Assembly: GCF_910592395.1 (NCBI RefSeq)
Contig: NC_088315.1
Coordinates: 3,226,501-3,290,500, forward strand
Origin: Lineus longissimus
Taxonomy: Eukaryota; Nemertea; Pilidiophora; Heteronemertea; Lineidae
Reading direction: 5' to 3'
Length of the DNA: 64,000 nt
Positions 39,096 through 51,065 of the stretch are shown here, piece after piece; within the stretch, counting starts at the first letter, position 1, and each line of letters begins with the position of its first letter. Both the position numbers and the translations under genes were made by a program. The notes beneath the pieces were generated by a model. That model was not told where the DNA came from, did no database searches, and worked only from the letters and a program-made list of their open reading frames with translations.

Positions 39096-42000
39096 TCACA
39101 AGTCTGACCAAGACACTGACTTCGCTCGTTTATATAGCGAGGGCGATCTTGGAGAGAGGATATTAGTGGCTTGATCTTGAAGTTCCCCATCGGAAATTTC
39201 TTCCTCAATGAGGTCATGGAAGTTAGGATCGCCACCATCCTCCGCGCCTCTTAAACCGCGGTCACCGATCCACTTGCTATCGCCAGAGAATCCCCAGTCA
39301 TTACTATTCCTCGTCCGCGATCGCCTACTGCTGTCTGTCCCTGCCCGGTATCCCGTTAAAGTGTCCAGATCTTTGAGAATGTTCCCAGCAATCCTTGAGT
39401 AGCGTCCATCATAGACTGTCTCCTGGGCCTCCTGACTGAGGTTCGCCTTGCCAACTTCTTCTATGATGTTACCCTCGCTCCCTGTTATGCTGTCCGAGAC
39501 GTCGGAGGCGAGGGTCATGTCCCCGTCCGAGCGGTCTGACTCGATCACTTCCTCACCGACCAAGCCTACTTCTACGGAAGCCATTTCTCCGTCTAAGGAC
39601 TCAAGATTCCCCAGTGACATGTTGCTGTCCCTCCTACCGAAACCCTCATCCTCTGGCATTGTGCCATCGTACACGACGCTTTCTCCCACCTCAGTCTCAC
39701 TCCCAGATTCTTTCAGCCTCTGTTCAACTTCGTTCACTTCCGGTGTATCATGTGGTGCCTGAAAAAGACAGCGTTGATTTACAAAACGTTCACAACTTAT
39801 ACGATACTGAACTGCAGCAACGCCTTCATATGGTTTTATTTCTATCTGACAAAAGGTCATGTACAATATCCAAAATTCGATGACACGTCAAAAGTTGGCG
39901 TTACCACTGGCATCTGTCATGTGAAGAAAAATCAAAATTGCGATAATAGATCATGCGAAAACGGGTGAAAAAGTACTCGTGGTGTAATAATCCACGCCAT
40001 CATTTGCGGAGGACACATCTGTTAGGCCGACATATCGATGTATCAGCCTTTCAGCTATTGAAACAACCCACATAAATAAAACAATGGAGGAAGAGCTACT
40101 AATTGACATTTGGTAAGACTGTCCGAAACATCAAAAGAGCCTGGGAACGGTAGTAACTAATGAGCTGGGAAAATAAGACGTTACAGCTGGGTTCGCCTCG
40201 AAAGGTTTCGCCAAGACGATAGCAATCGAAATTGGCTTGGAGAGTAGTGAAAAAGACAAATTTGTTTGATGATAAACTTTGCTCTTTGTTGAGAGCAAGC
40301 AATTTCTTTAAATTTACTTCACAGCAGAACCAGCACCTGGTTCCACGAGTGAGACATTTGCTTATGACGTCACTATAGTTATGTTTCGATCGAAAATACA
40401 TGTACGTCGTGTCGAATACCTAACGACATCTTCATCCTGTTCAATAGAAAGTTTTTTTACGAAAAGTCTATAAAATATGCTGTGGTGAACTCCCCGCGAT
40501 TTTTTATTTCATGTCTTAGGTGAAAATGTAAAGTGTTGACTTTTAATAACCGCCTGACCCAGAGGGTACATGGTTAACATTAACTGCTATTAGTCTATCA
40601 AGGCTGGTACAATTATTGTGGCACGACGACATTGTTGGATAAATGGATAAATGAGAGAATCAATAAGGTAACACCTGAATCTGGCAGGGTTATCGGAGCA
40701 AATGCCAATACCACTGGTCATCAAAAATACTAATGTGTTCCATCCAGCTTACAACCAATATCGTTTCTGGCATTGTCTGGAGAACTTGAGGTAATTTTCA
40801 AAATCTTCTGTAACGATGACCCAAAGGTCAGTGTGAAAATGAATTAGGTCCTTCCGCTTTAGTAATCTAAGGTCCGGTCAGTCAATCGACGCTACTTTTG
40901 TAAATGATACTGAAGGAGACAACGCTTAGTTGAGCTAGCGGTAGCGTTTGCCACTAACGTCGATTGGGCAACTGGGCCCTGTCTTATTACACACTGATGA
41001 AGGATTTACAGCTAAAAAGGCCAAGACCTTAGTTTATGATCGTACAAAAGCAACTTTCGTTGGTGTGTGGACTACGACAACTGATACGTGGAGCAAAGTT
41101 AGTCGAGAGACGCCCTACCACCTTCCTCACCTCCAAAGTATGTTCTCCAGGGCTCACTGGATTACTCCGATTCTCCTTTGGAGTAGTGCGGACGAAGCCA
41201 GGCCATTTTGACCATCCACTGGAGCCCTTCTTGGAGGCGGGTATTTGTGCCATTGGGGCGCCATGTTGCTCTTGCCTCAAGGTGGATACTATCTTAGCCC
41301 GGTAGCCCTGCCAGTTTAGGTTTTCCAACAGTCGTCTGCAGATGGTTTCCGCTGGTGGAAGTCTAAAAAGAAAAATTGACAAAAAATATCCTTTTAGATC
41401 GTGTAAATTTGAATAATCACTTCAACAACAAATTGTGAGACAAAAGTACCAATGATATCTTACTTGCATGATGATTGGACACGAGTGCCTAAATTCGCAA
41501 AGCAACCCTGAAAATGAGGAGTTTCGGATGCTTACTCGGGTTGTCTGTCGGTTGTCTCCCTGAAGTAGTGATCCACCATAGTGATGGGGATAGTGAGCTG
41601 GAACGTGGATACGGGTATCTTCAGCGCGGTGGCGCCCTCACTTATCATTATGACGGAGGACATATCTTTGGTGAGACTTTCTTTTAAGATACGGAAATCC
41701 TACGGAAGAAAAGACATGTATGAAATGAAAGACGATGAACATAACCACAGGCAAAAGATTAAGGTAATACAAAGCTGTCTTAAATATCAATACATGGTTA
41801 CAGTATCAAAACGTGGTTTGCAACAATCACCTTGAGTCAACAGTATACATCTGGCAAAACATTTAGCATTCATATCGCAAGTACTTGCTACAGATGGCTG
41901 TACTCACCGAATGGTCGCCTTTCTGCAGCATGCCGATAGCAGCGAACCTTGTATTCTCCTTGCCTATCATGTCCGAAGGCCAGGGCAGCGGCTTGTTCAT

Positions 42001-45000
42001 GTTGGCAGTCACGCTGATTCGACTCACTTTCCTGCCCACCCGTTTCTTGGCTGCCGCTCTCAAGTCCACCTTGCAGTAGAGGACGATTCGTCCCTGGTGG
42101 ATGAAAAACATTACGTACCAACATGCAGCATGATATTGGGGCATCACAGGCAGGAACTGGGGGAGGGGGGTCAAATTGGTCATCTTCGTATGACTATGCA
42201 CAATTAGGGCACTGGGTCGCGTTTGATGTAAAGTTCAGCAGTAGGCCTACACTCGTACAAGCTTGAACAACTTCGATCGTACTGCGAAATGGGAAAGACC
42301 TCTAATGGCCACTTCGTGCAACTCGATCTGGCAAATCCGACTGCTGCTATCCTTCTAATACAAGCAGTGGAAGACAGAACTTGGTTCCTTGACTCTACAG
42401 AAATGTGGTTGGCATCAACGACTGTCTTATATTTCAAGCAATCGACTGTAGAGAATGAGTAACCCACCTTGAGGACTATGTAGACGTTAGCTGCATCACG
42501 CCAATCCTTCTCTATAACTCTCCCTATTGGATATTCTACCAACTGTGATTTGAAACACAGGGTCTTCGCCAACTTGGCCGGTATGAACCTTGTAAACATG
42601 TCTTGGTCTCTGAAAGGGACGAATGTAGTGAGAGTAAATCTAGACCCCCTGGTAAAATTGTCCTACTTTGGTACACGATAACTGATTAAGGCGCCTGGCC
42701 AGGGTTGTCTGTATACGCATAGTCGGTGTTCGGTTCCCGGACTCTTGCGCAGTCGCTTAACTACGTCGTTACATGTACGTGACTTCCAACACAGGCGGCC
42801 ATTTTGGATCCGTTATAAATTCCGCGATTCGTGGAGTAGATCATAGCTGCGTTAAGAAACCAGAATCATAACAATCGAGCAGCCCAGCATTAATAGATAT
42901 ACACAGAATTACAGAGTATATCAAAGCGAATTTTGCTTAATGGTCGTACCTTGTGATTTCCATTTTGTCATCGAGTTCATCCTCAAAGATCCCGGGGCAT
43001 ATCTCCATAAAGGTGGCTTTGTCCAGCTGGAAGAGTTCTGTCTGGGTACAACAAATGATGGTGGCCGTACGCGTGCCGTCTCCCAATAGCGCAAGCTCCT
43101 TAAAGGTCGGATTGGCGAAATTAAGACAAATGGTGATTCTATAGGCCTATGTGCGGTTTTTAAAATGTAAGAAAATAACGTTTGATATAGCAAATCCAAC
43201 TTGGCAGTATCTTAGTCCTTTTATATCTCCATCCACTTTTTTTCTGATTCATATCGGAATCATGAACATTGGAGACGCGCACTGTCGTTGAACTTACCCC
43301 AAAACTTGCGCCTTTCTCTATGGTGTTTTCATGCATCAACTTCGCTCTACTAGTGTCAGGATCCGTGTGCATCCGCTGCACTGCACAGCAGCCGGAGTAC
43401 AGGAAATAAAAACAATGGCCCACGTGACCTTCCCGGAGGACCACGCGATCTTTTTCGCAACTGAAGCGAAAATTCAAAGTTGATAGAGCATTGGTTCGAC
43501 ACAAAACCCTGAAACCTTTAGAATGATGTGAATGAATATGGTTAGCATCTTGGCCAATCAGGACTTCACACTACCTGCCAAAGTTTGAGTGGCGAAATGC
43601 CTTTAATCAGTGAGATAGCACTTTAAATTTCATATATTAATTATCAACATACAATCTCATTGATATCCATAAAATTCTTATTTTGAAAGAAGAACTTTCA
43701 ATTTTACAATCATTTCATGAACATGGGGGGAGAGCCACTACTTTACGTCCACTCACAAGCAATAACGCGCCACTCGGCATATCTCGGTTTTCATCTCAGT
43801 TGTGTACTTCTCTTCAAAGCTCTTGATCCTATTCATGACAGTCATCAGCTTGTGGATATCATCGTCGGTCCTGATCTCGGGTGGTTTCCAAGCTATGTGT
43901 TGGATGTGGACTGGAAGTTGTTCCTGGAGAGACAAGACGTTCATTGTCAGATTGTTCCAACATCGAACTTATCAAAATATAGAGAATATCCTGATGACGA
44001 TGATTTTGATGGCCCCTTGAAACTACAAGACCATCCAGATTTGCCCGTTAGAGAAACGATCGCGTGTGTTTTGGGCGTTTCTTTAATGCGATAAAAAAGT
44101 TAAGGTTGAGGGCAGTGTCTGGACTTTATTGACTGGTTTCATTAGAGATGTACGGGGATGACGCCCTATGGATACCCCAGGGTCTGCCTCTGTGGAGACA
44201 TGTTTAGTGCCAGTTGCTGAAAGCGCTTCGAGAAATGCTTTGGTCATAAAAACCGCTAGTCAAAAGTGGCCATTGTTATCAAGCAGCTCTTGGAGTGAAT
44301 GGCTTACTTGGTATTTTGTGCTGTATTTGGCCTTGTCGAATACCAGGGAGACTCCTCTCTCATTGCAATTACCATTCTGTCGGTAGTAATATAACTCTGA
44401 CACGAGGCTTCTCTCCACACGGCCCATTGAGACTGACTTCATGGTTTTCGCAAGGCGAACCACCCAACGAACTAAATGCAAGAGGTTTATCATCTTGGTC
44501 TTCGCCTAAAATGATAATTCTGATAAATAGAACATCGCTACAAGTGGACGCAAGGCTGTCTGCAGGAAATTGACATTGTTCACCATACTGATGAGGTGAT
44601 GTGACAACATTCTCAGTTCTCGAATGGCCGGGTCAGACTTTAAATCGTCGAAGGAGGTTTGGACACAACAGACAACAATAACCTATGGCAAACATGGCGG
44701 ACAAAGAAGACATTCCCGATTGAAGTCATCAGGGGCAAGTCAGCATCATCGGAACACGTAGCAACAAGCATGCAATGTTTACAAGTATATATACTGAAAC
44801 TTGAGATTGATGATAAAAAACAAACCATTTGTTTTCTTCTGGCTCGTTGTTCTTCCGTCTCGTTCTCCAGCTCCCTGATCATCTGATACGGTCGACCAGC
44901 AAGACTCTGCCGTTGGCGACTGTGCAGCCTTCGCCTGCTGTACCGCCGGGGCATGAATTCCGTGTCCGCAGAGGAGGCGACTAAAAAAGAGAGATGATGA

Positions 45001-45880
45001 AGTCGATGAGAAATCACGTGTTGTATGACGGGTGTATAGTAGTTTGAAATGTCCCCCAGAAAAGGTGCAAGGCCCTGTTGTATGGTAACGGATAAAGGTA
45101 AATATATTGTTCTTTAGAGAACCGACACCACCTTCGAGATCAATAGCGCATAGAATATTATGTATAACTCGAAGATGTGAGAAACAACAAAAGGGAAAAT
45201 ATAGATAGGATATGACACTTTATTTCCTCAAATGTTGTCAAACATATGCATATTTACTCACCAGATACAGCCGACGACGTTGATGTCTTCCTATTGAATG
45301 ATTTCTCCGAAAAGAAGCTATTACCCAATGTCTTATCCGAGAAGATGGACTCTCTTGCACAAGAGGAAAACACAGTCCCAGTGTCAGATATCTCCGACTG
45401 ACCGCATATACTCGGCGCAGGCGACAACCGTATCCTAACATGGTCGAACTCGCGTAAGCTCATGGTGGTGTGCGCAGCAGTGGAGACACTCCCCGTCTCC
45501 GCCTGCCGCAGGAGGCCAAGTGTCGACGCCGGGCGTCTTGGCAGGTCATTTTGCGACCGCTGACCACATGCGCTGTGAATAACCCGTATGCGCCCATTCT
45601 GAACATAAGAGGCTGTTTTACTGCACGAATGTTCTAATTTTCGATTCAATGCATCCTTGTCGACTTTGTCGAAGCCTTGCCATACAGATCCTACAATGTT
45701 TGGTTTTGGTGAGAAGGCAAATCTCTGTTGGCTTAGTCTCCGCGTGAGCTTGGCAATGTCCACGACGTTCTTCTTTTTCTTCCCCTGGTTCGGATGCGAC
45801 TGGTAGCGGAGGAGTTTTCTCCGCAAGACCCGCGTCTCTGTTGGATCCGAGATCCCACCGTCAGTGAACACCTCACTCAT
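39096..45880 (-). CDS. CNBD2: CNBD2-like cyclic nucleotide-binding domain protein (11 exons, about 961 aa)
   Basis: Minus-strand exons, 5' to 3': 45262-45880, 44826-44980, 44308-44505, 43757-43923, 43298-43508, 42950-43098, 42468-42609, 41908-42093, 41536-41699, 41131-41362, 39096-39758; all are GT-AG and in frame (2886 nt). The N-terminal 250 residues are Ser/Arg-rich and look disordered. A first cyclic-nucleotide-binding fold spans about 385-500: REGHVGHCFYFLYSG at 405-419, then a phosphate-binding cassette FGELALLGDGTRTATI at 449-464 with Glu451 and Arg460 both present, so ligand binding looks possible. A second, degenerate fold follows (YPIGRVIEKDWRDAANVYIV, about 518-537; no FGE..R cassette seen). 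The last exon encodes an acidic Ser/Asp/Glu-rich tail of about 220 residues. It is much longer than mammalian CNBD2 (about 576 aa). CNBD2 is reported in sperm; a similar role here is inference. The assignment rests on layout and remembered similarity, and other CNB proteins remain possible. Confidence 0.82.
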
Positions 45881-47431
45881 CCTTCTAGGTCAGGTATATC
45901 AGCTCTATCAGATCTGAAATGTTCATGGAATATGACTAAATTTTGACTATCTTACATGTTAAGTGGAATAGAATCGAACTGATAAAACGGGTAGACGTCA
46001 CCTACCTTTGTGACAAACGTATCGTTGCGACAAGCATATCCATCAGTTATTGAAATCCTTCAATTATACCGCCCTATATGGCAAATGAGATCCTGATGAA
46101 ATCACGTTTGCCTTTGAATCACCCGAATGGCCAAGGGAAAGAACTCACATTTCTTAACGTATTCCATTTTCCAATAAAATCATGACTTTCTCAAAACAGG
46201 CCAAATTCCCTCACTGCACTTCCCAGTACATGTATAGTAATGCAGACTACTGAACGATTTTATGAAATAAAAACCTATGCTTGACCTACCTGATATTTTT
46301 ATATGGTAAGAATTGTGCAAAATGTTATCTCTATCCTATACTCCTTTTAAAAGTTAACAGTTTTAACGGTTCCAATCCAAGATACATTAACGACGATTAA
46401 GATGATATTTTGTGTGCACAATATTTTAAGAAAAAGTTTTCCAATATTCAAAAGCTTTGCCGGGGTCTTTAATATGGCAAACGGTATATAATTCTAAATC
46501 GAAATAGGCTTTGCGGATTTACATTGTTACTCGTTAAGCAGCGCGATTTACTTGATCTTAGGTCATTAACAGCACCAGTTGCTGCGTAGGCCAAAGGGTG
46601 AGATTTTCTTACTATGTATGCTGTATACGTTTAATTGGTCAAGTCAACAGGGCAAATATGAATTATAAGATTCCTTTGATGCAGTTTCTTTAAAATGTAG
46701 AAAGATTTCATGAAGCGGCCATCTGGCCTTGTGAAGTTATTGGCCTCTACGATCCAGTATGGTCGTTCAAATTGCATTCTCTAGAGTTCTTATCGATATG
46801 GTGTACATGTAGGCAAATTCGCACGAAGCGGGAACTAGTACAGTTTTGAATTAAAATTTGAGTCTAATCGGCTTTGTCATCCAAGTCATCAAGGGAAATG
46901 TATTAAAGAAAAGCCAACGTACATGCTCGCCGAGTCTGAATTAAGTGACGTGTTAGTTGTGATATAAAAAGAGGTCGAATTATCAAACTTCGTTAGGGGC
47001 TAGCTAAATCCTTGAGAACTAGTTGGTCTCACGATTTCTCAAATGTGTTTTCCCAACGTCCTGAGCGCCACCATGCGGCCGAACTATGAATCTTCCACTT
47101 TGTCTTGAACGCAAGGTGAATAGAGGAATGAGGGTGAGAATGGCACGGAGGAACGCTAATCAAGTAGACCCCGGATGTAGAGGTTGCCGTGGGCTCACTT
47201 CTAATAGGTCAGTTCATTATATTGTAATGCCAGAGTCTCTCGACAGCGACGGACAGACTGAAGACGGGTCAATTGAAACAGTTTTGTCATTATTGAGAAA
47301 TTGATCAGAACAAGGGAAATGGTCAGGCGATCCTTGATCATGCCATAATAAATCGTCAATCGCCATTGGCCTTAGTAAAGCGTTCTACTGCATAAGTCAG
47401 GAATGGGTGGGAAGTAAAATCCGGGCAAGAA

Positions 47432-47468
47432 TATTATGAACTGACCTCTCAGAAGTGAGCCTATACTG
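47432..47468 (+). repeat. 37-bp direct repeat, left copy
   Basis: The stretch from TATTATGAACTGACCTCTCA to GCCTATACTG is repeated identically at 47810-47846, flanking the inverted-repeat element between them. Confidence 0.9.
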
Positions 47469-47636
47469 TACCGTATATACTCATTTGATAGCTGAAATAG
47501 GGCGACTCTCTTCTACACGGAGGGTTTCCTACGGTTCACCTGGCTCCTCCTACAGTACAAATTGCCCAAATTCTGTCTAAACAGCCAATAATTAACTGAG
47601 TTATAATTCACGTGCCCTCGTCTCATTTTTTTGATA

Positions 47637-47814
47637 CAGTAGAACCTCTCTACTAAGGACACCCTCGGGACTGACAAGTGTTGTCCTTAATAGAGAGGTG
47701 TCCTGATTAGAGAGGTCTAATTGAATGGAAAGAACCAATTTGGGACCAAAACTAGTGTCCTTAATAGAGAGGTTGTCCTTAATAGAGAGGTGTCCGCTAA
47801 GGGAGGTTCTATTA
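47637..47814. mobile_element. Small element with terminal inverted repeats (MITE-like)
   Basis: The left end CAGTAGAACCTCTCTACTAA plus GGACACC is mirrored at the right end (47789-47814), whose reverse complement reads TAATAGAACCTCCCTTAGCG plus GACACC. The interior repeats TGTCCTTAATAGAGAGGT three times. There is no coding capacity at about 178 bp. A diverged relative lies at 62269-62393 in an SF3A2 intron. The DNA-transposon superfamily is not determined. Confidence 0.7.
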
Positions 47815-47846
47815 TGAACTGACCTCTCAGAAGTGAGCCTATACTG
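47810..47846 (+). repeat. 37-bp direct repeat, right copy
   Basis: Identical to 47432-47468. It overlaps the last few bases of the inverted-repeat element, so element and repeat may have formed together. Far too long for an ordinary target-site duplication. Confidence 0.9.
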
Positions 47847-47923
47847 AAACTGTATAAGGTTGGAGAGGGGATGAAACGGACTGAAGTCAAGATGAAGACA
47901 CTGTATTGAGTGTATTTTACGCC

Positions 47924-47929
47924 TTTATT
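47924..47929 (-). terminator. Poly(A) signal of the cystine-knot precursor
   Basis: TTTATT on the plus strand (AATAAA in the transcript) lies about 130 nt after the stop at 48059-48061. Confidence 0.6.
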
Positions 47930-48058
47930 TCACTGAAGGGTTTGCAATTACAGGTAATAGAACGAAATACTTTGGCCTAGTCACTCTGGACCAGTAAAAC
48001 CTTATAGCGTTCCGAAGCTGGGTCGAACCAGCCACATCTAATTCCCTGACATCAATAG

Positions 48059-50539
48059 CTAGCCCGCCAGCGGCTTTTGTTTATAACATTTCCAAAATGG
48101 GTCGAGCCAGCCACATTTCATTGTATCGCAACAGCTGGAAGACTTGGTACACCAATCGCCTTCTTTGTGGCATCCGCTGAAAAGCAAAAGTCACTGAGTT
48201 ACTGAGTTATTGGGATGGTCAGGACAATAATTCCAATCGAAGTGAAAAGTTTGTCGTTACTTTCTCCTGACAGCCTAATTCTGCTTTTATAAAGTTCAAA
48301 AACCTTTTTTGGATTATAACCGCAGCATAGATGAGTTTTCACAAAACATATAATCTATATATTATTAGACCGTATGCGAAAATAATTTTAGGCCATTTTG
48401 AAAATACCCTTTTCACAGGCAGCGTATTACAATGACATAAAAGTCATGTTTTAAATCAAATCATCACCAAAAGCATTTAAAATATCATGAACATTGAAAG
48501 GCATGGACAACTACAAGTAAATTGCATGAATAAGATTGTATATTTTTACTTTTATGCCATGGTAAACAAACGTTGCCTGTCAAAAGGGTCGTTTCAAAAT
48601 TTATTTCGCAGGGTGTCTATACCAGAACTAAAAGTCTCCTCATGTCTACCACCGGCTTTAAACCGCCAGATGACATCTCCTAATTTTTCGTACGCGGAGC
48701 TTGTAGATTTTACCTGTGAAGCCATTCAACTATATCTCCAATCCATATTTTCAGCGCAAAATGTGTTTTTCGTGTGTGTTTTTTTCGTATGAATAGCTGG
48801 GGAGGCAATTAACATACTAAAGGAGCCGCTATCTACATAAGACCGGCACCTGAGGTCTATAGATGCAAGATCGCCCCGACCTTGCTAAGGATGGTGAAGA
48901 CCCTGGCCTAAAATGCTAGCGTCCCGGGTTCGAAACCCGCACCGGTTTTTTTTCTTTTTTTTCCGTGATTCTTATCATTTTTGAGTGAATATATCTATAT
49001 ATATAAGTGGATCGCACTCTGTAATAAGCAACAACTTGCCAAATATGGCTGTTCTGATCGCGCAGATTATTTACTGTATACCTACTGTTACATTAAATTT
49101 GAGGATGGAATTCAACCACGTTTAAAGTGAATCAGTACACATAAAACCTGATAAACGAAGACAATGACAAAGGCAGGCCGACATGACACGCGCGCCGCCT
49201 GTTGTTAGTTTAACAAACTAATGTAATATGGATTCCGAGCTTCGACCAACGCTTATGTATACACCAAGTGGTTACTACAACACCGAAACGGACAACTTCT
49301 GTAAATATACGATATAGCGACAACTATAGTCCCACCATGTTCACAGATTCTATTCAAATCCCATCGGAATGTCACATCATGCTAGAAAATGCCAAATGAA
49401 CTCTAATGGAACACGGTTTTAAACTTTCGGTTATAAGTTGTTTCAGTTAAAAGTATCTAATCAGCATATTTGTAAATAACCAGTATATATATAAATATTG
49501 TTTTTTGAAGCGGCAAATAACGGCCAAATTATAATCAATATGAAATACAAATGTTTATCTCTGTTGGTTATTCCTTCCACCAAATCCGGCACGCCCCCCA
49601 CAAATATTAAGCAGCTTTACCGAAAACATGTGTCCATGCCCCAAACTCCGTGCGGAGCACGGGTAATTGCTAGTTCCCTTTATTACTCTGAAATATGTAA
49701 ACCTATAGAAACGCTACACATACTATATGTACATCGAAGTGATGTGGATGTAGCACATGTACATACATGTATTTTTTACTTACATTTTAACTAGGTTCCA
49801 TCCGTCAATTCTTGCAGTGCGCTTCTCAATCTCCCGGTCAACTTCCGACATGTCTGGAACAAATGGAAAAGTCGCCGGTATCAAAAAAATAGTATAAAAC
49901 AGACATTGTCGGTCGCTATATACACTGTAAGGTCCCGATTATAAGTGACCATTTGAAGCATAGGTATAGCGGCCCTACATGAAGATAAAAACTTCACCCC
50001 AACTTACAACATAAAATAATATTCTCGGAGTGTTGTCATCCTAGTTGTGTTGGGGTTTTGATCTTCATGTGCCTGTGTCTGAAGCACATTTCGGTGCATA
50101 GAAACTCACAAATATCGTGAACAATGAGTTCCTTGGCTATGTTCATTATGCGCACCAACCGCAAGTAATGCAATGGAGGTAGTGTAGCGTTAAGACCGGT
50201 GGGGACGAGATAGAAATAAGTCATGTCAGCAGCCCACACATGATCATCCTGAGATTTAGGGTTTTGATACTTCTGATACGCCTGTATATACAAATATCGA
50301 GAGGCGGACAAAATTGATTACCATTGGTGCCAGGATGACACAAGGTGCGCAGCATCTACCTTTGAAAAAACCCAAATATGTCGCCACCGATAATGTTGAG
50401 AAAGGAATCCCTTTGTCATTAAATCACATTCCTGAGATTACGGGGCAGGGTCGTATCACCAGATTGCGTATCAGAGCTTACCTGCCAGTACGAGGCCCAG
50501 AATGAGGAATCCCATGAGAGTTAAACATACGCTCTTCAT
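48059..50539 (-). CDS. Secreted inhibitor-cystine-knot-type prepropeptide (3 exons, about 81 aa)
   Basis: Minus-strand exons 50482-50539, 49784-49853 and 48059-48176 join cleanly in phases 1 and 2 (donors GTAAGC and GTAAGT). Exon 1 encodes a signal peptide starting MKSVCLTLMGFLILGLVLA. Exon 2 carries an acidic pro-region ending in a Lys-Arg cleavage site plus a short linker. Exon 3 holds six Cys spaced C-x6-C-x5-CC-x4-C-x8-C, a typical inhibitor cystine knot (knottin) order, followed by a basic tail. A TATATATAT box (50608-50616) lies about 70 bp upstream of the start codon and AATAAA about 130 bp after the stop. Family members are secreted disulfide-locked peptides that serve as venom neurotoxins, antimicrobials or hormones in different animals. 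Which applies here cannot be read from the sequence. The first exon shares its phase and layout with the other cysteine-rich gene in this window. Confidence 0.78.
48841..48953 (+). other. tRNA-like sequence with perfect B box and T run (tRNA-derived repeat or pseudogene)
   Basis: GGTTCGAAACC at 48927-48937 is a perfect Pol III B box. It is preceded by a 5-bp stem with a 7-nt loop (CTGGC/CTAAAAT/GCTAG) like an anticodon arm (anticodon position AAA), and followed by CACCGG and eight T from 48946, a Pol III stop. The acceptor ends pair only partly (ACCGG/CCGGT) and the spacing to the anticodon arm does not fit a normal D arm. A tRNA pseudogene or SINE head is more likely than a working tRNA. Confidence 0.4.
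50110..50248 (-). CDS. Candidate internal exon of an unrecognised protein
   Basis: AATCTCAG acceptor, 139 nt open in one frame, GTGAGT donor (exit phase 1). It encodes DDHVWAADMTYFYLVPTGLN and then a basic stretch LHYLRLVRIMNIAKEL. It accepts phase 0, which fits the upstream candidate exon ending at 51066. Its exit phase also fits exon 2 of the cystine-knot gene (49784-49853). The acceptor overlaps sequence related to repeat family B, so exonisation of a repeat is possible. I do not recognise the protein. Confidence 0.3.
50294..50340. repeat. Dispersed repeat family B, copy 4
   Basis: CAAATATCGAGAGGCGGACA followed by TTGATTACCATTGGTGCCAG and GATGACA. It sits inside intron 1 of the cystine-knot gene. 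Confidence 0.6.
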
Positions 50540-50607
50540 TTTAATGTCGATTTTGTTACTTTATAACGTCAACTCTGAAAAAGGAGGAAAGGAAGTGTAA
50601 CTAATGC

Positions 50608-50616
50608 TATATATAT
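50608..50616 (-). promoter_or_regulatory. TATA box of the cystine-knot precursor
   Basis: TATATATAT about 70 bp 5' of the ATG at 50539 on the minus strand, at a distance compatible with a short 5' UTR. Confidence 0.45.
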
Positions 50617-51065
50617 GCGCGGAATGCTATCGTACCGAAGTGTGTCCATATGCCTGCATGGTTATATTAGGGCTAAATTTAGGGTAGGTTTATTGCATGC
50701 GATTGCGACAACCCACCTGTTTACGCCCCCACTCCACCCAAACAAATGATTTGGTTTGCGGGTATAGGTGGCCTATACGTGTGTTCCGTAGGTCTGCGCC
50801 TACAATTTCTCGTACATGTACAGTACGTATCTCCTCAAAAACCGCTTACAGTACTGCGTGCCTTTTTGGTATGTGCGTGTAGTTTTACCCGACGAAAAAC
50901 ACAACGTTTCGAAGAATATTTTTCTCGCAAACGAGCGATTTATACATGCGACGGAACCATGACAACATGACGCCGGAGTGATCAGTATAGTCGGCGGCCG
51001 TATTACTGTAATAGAGCCACATTCGTCATGTTGTCGTGGACCCGTCGCAGGTCGCAGCAGCTTAC

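Larger units (their letters stand above)
45900..48000. other. Intergenic region upstream of the CNBD2-like gene
   Basis: No gene recognised between the CNBD2 start and the 3' end of the cystine-knot gene. It includes a terminal-inverted-repeat element (47637-47814) with flanking 37-bp direct repeats. Confidence 0.5.

Noticed and set aside
41029-41130. Read-through end of CNBD2 exon 10
   Set aside because: A GTGAGG donor at 41130 and a matching phase-0 acceptor before 39758 give a better model; the read-through could only be an intron-retaining isoform.
41885-42207. Plus-strand ORFs across the CNBD2 exons (also 39448-39762, 44168-44573)
   Set aside because: They are antisense shadows of minus-strand coding exons.
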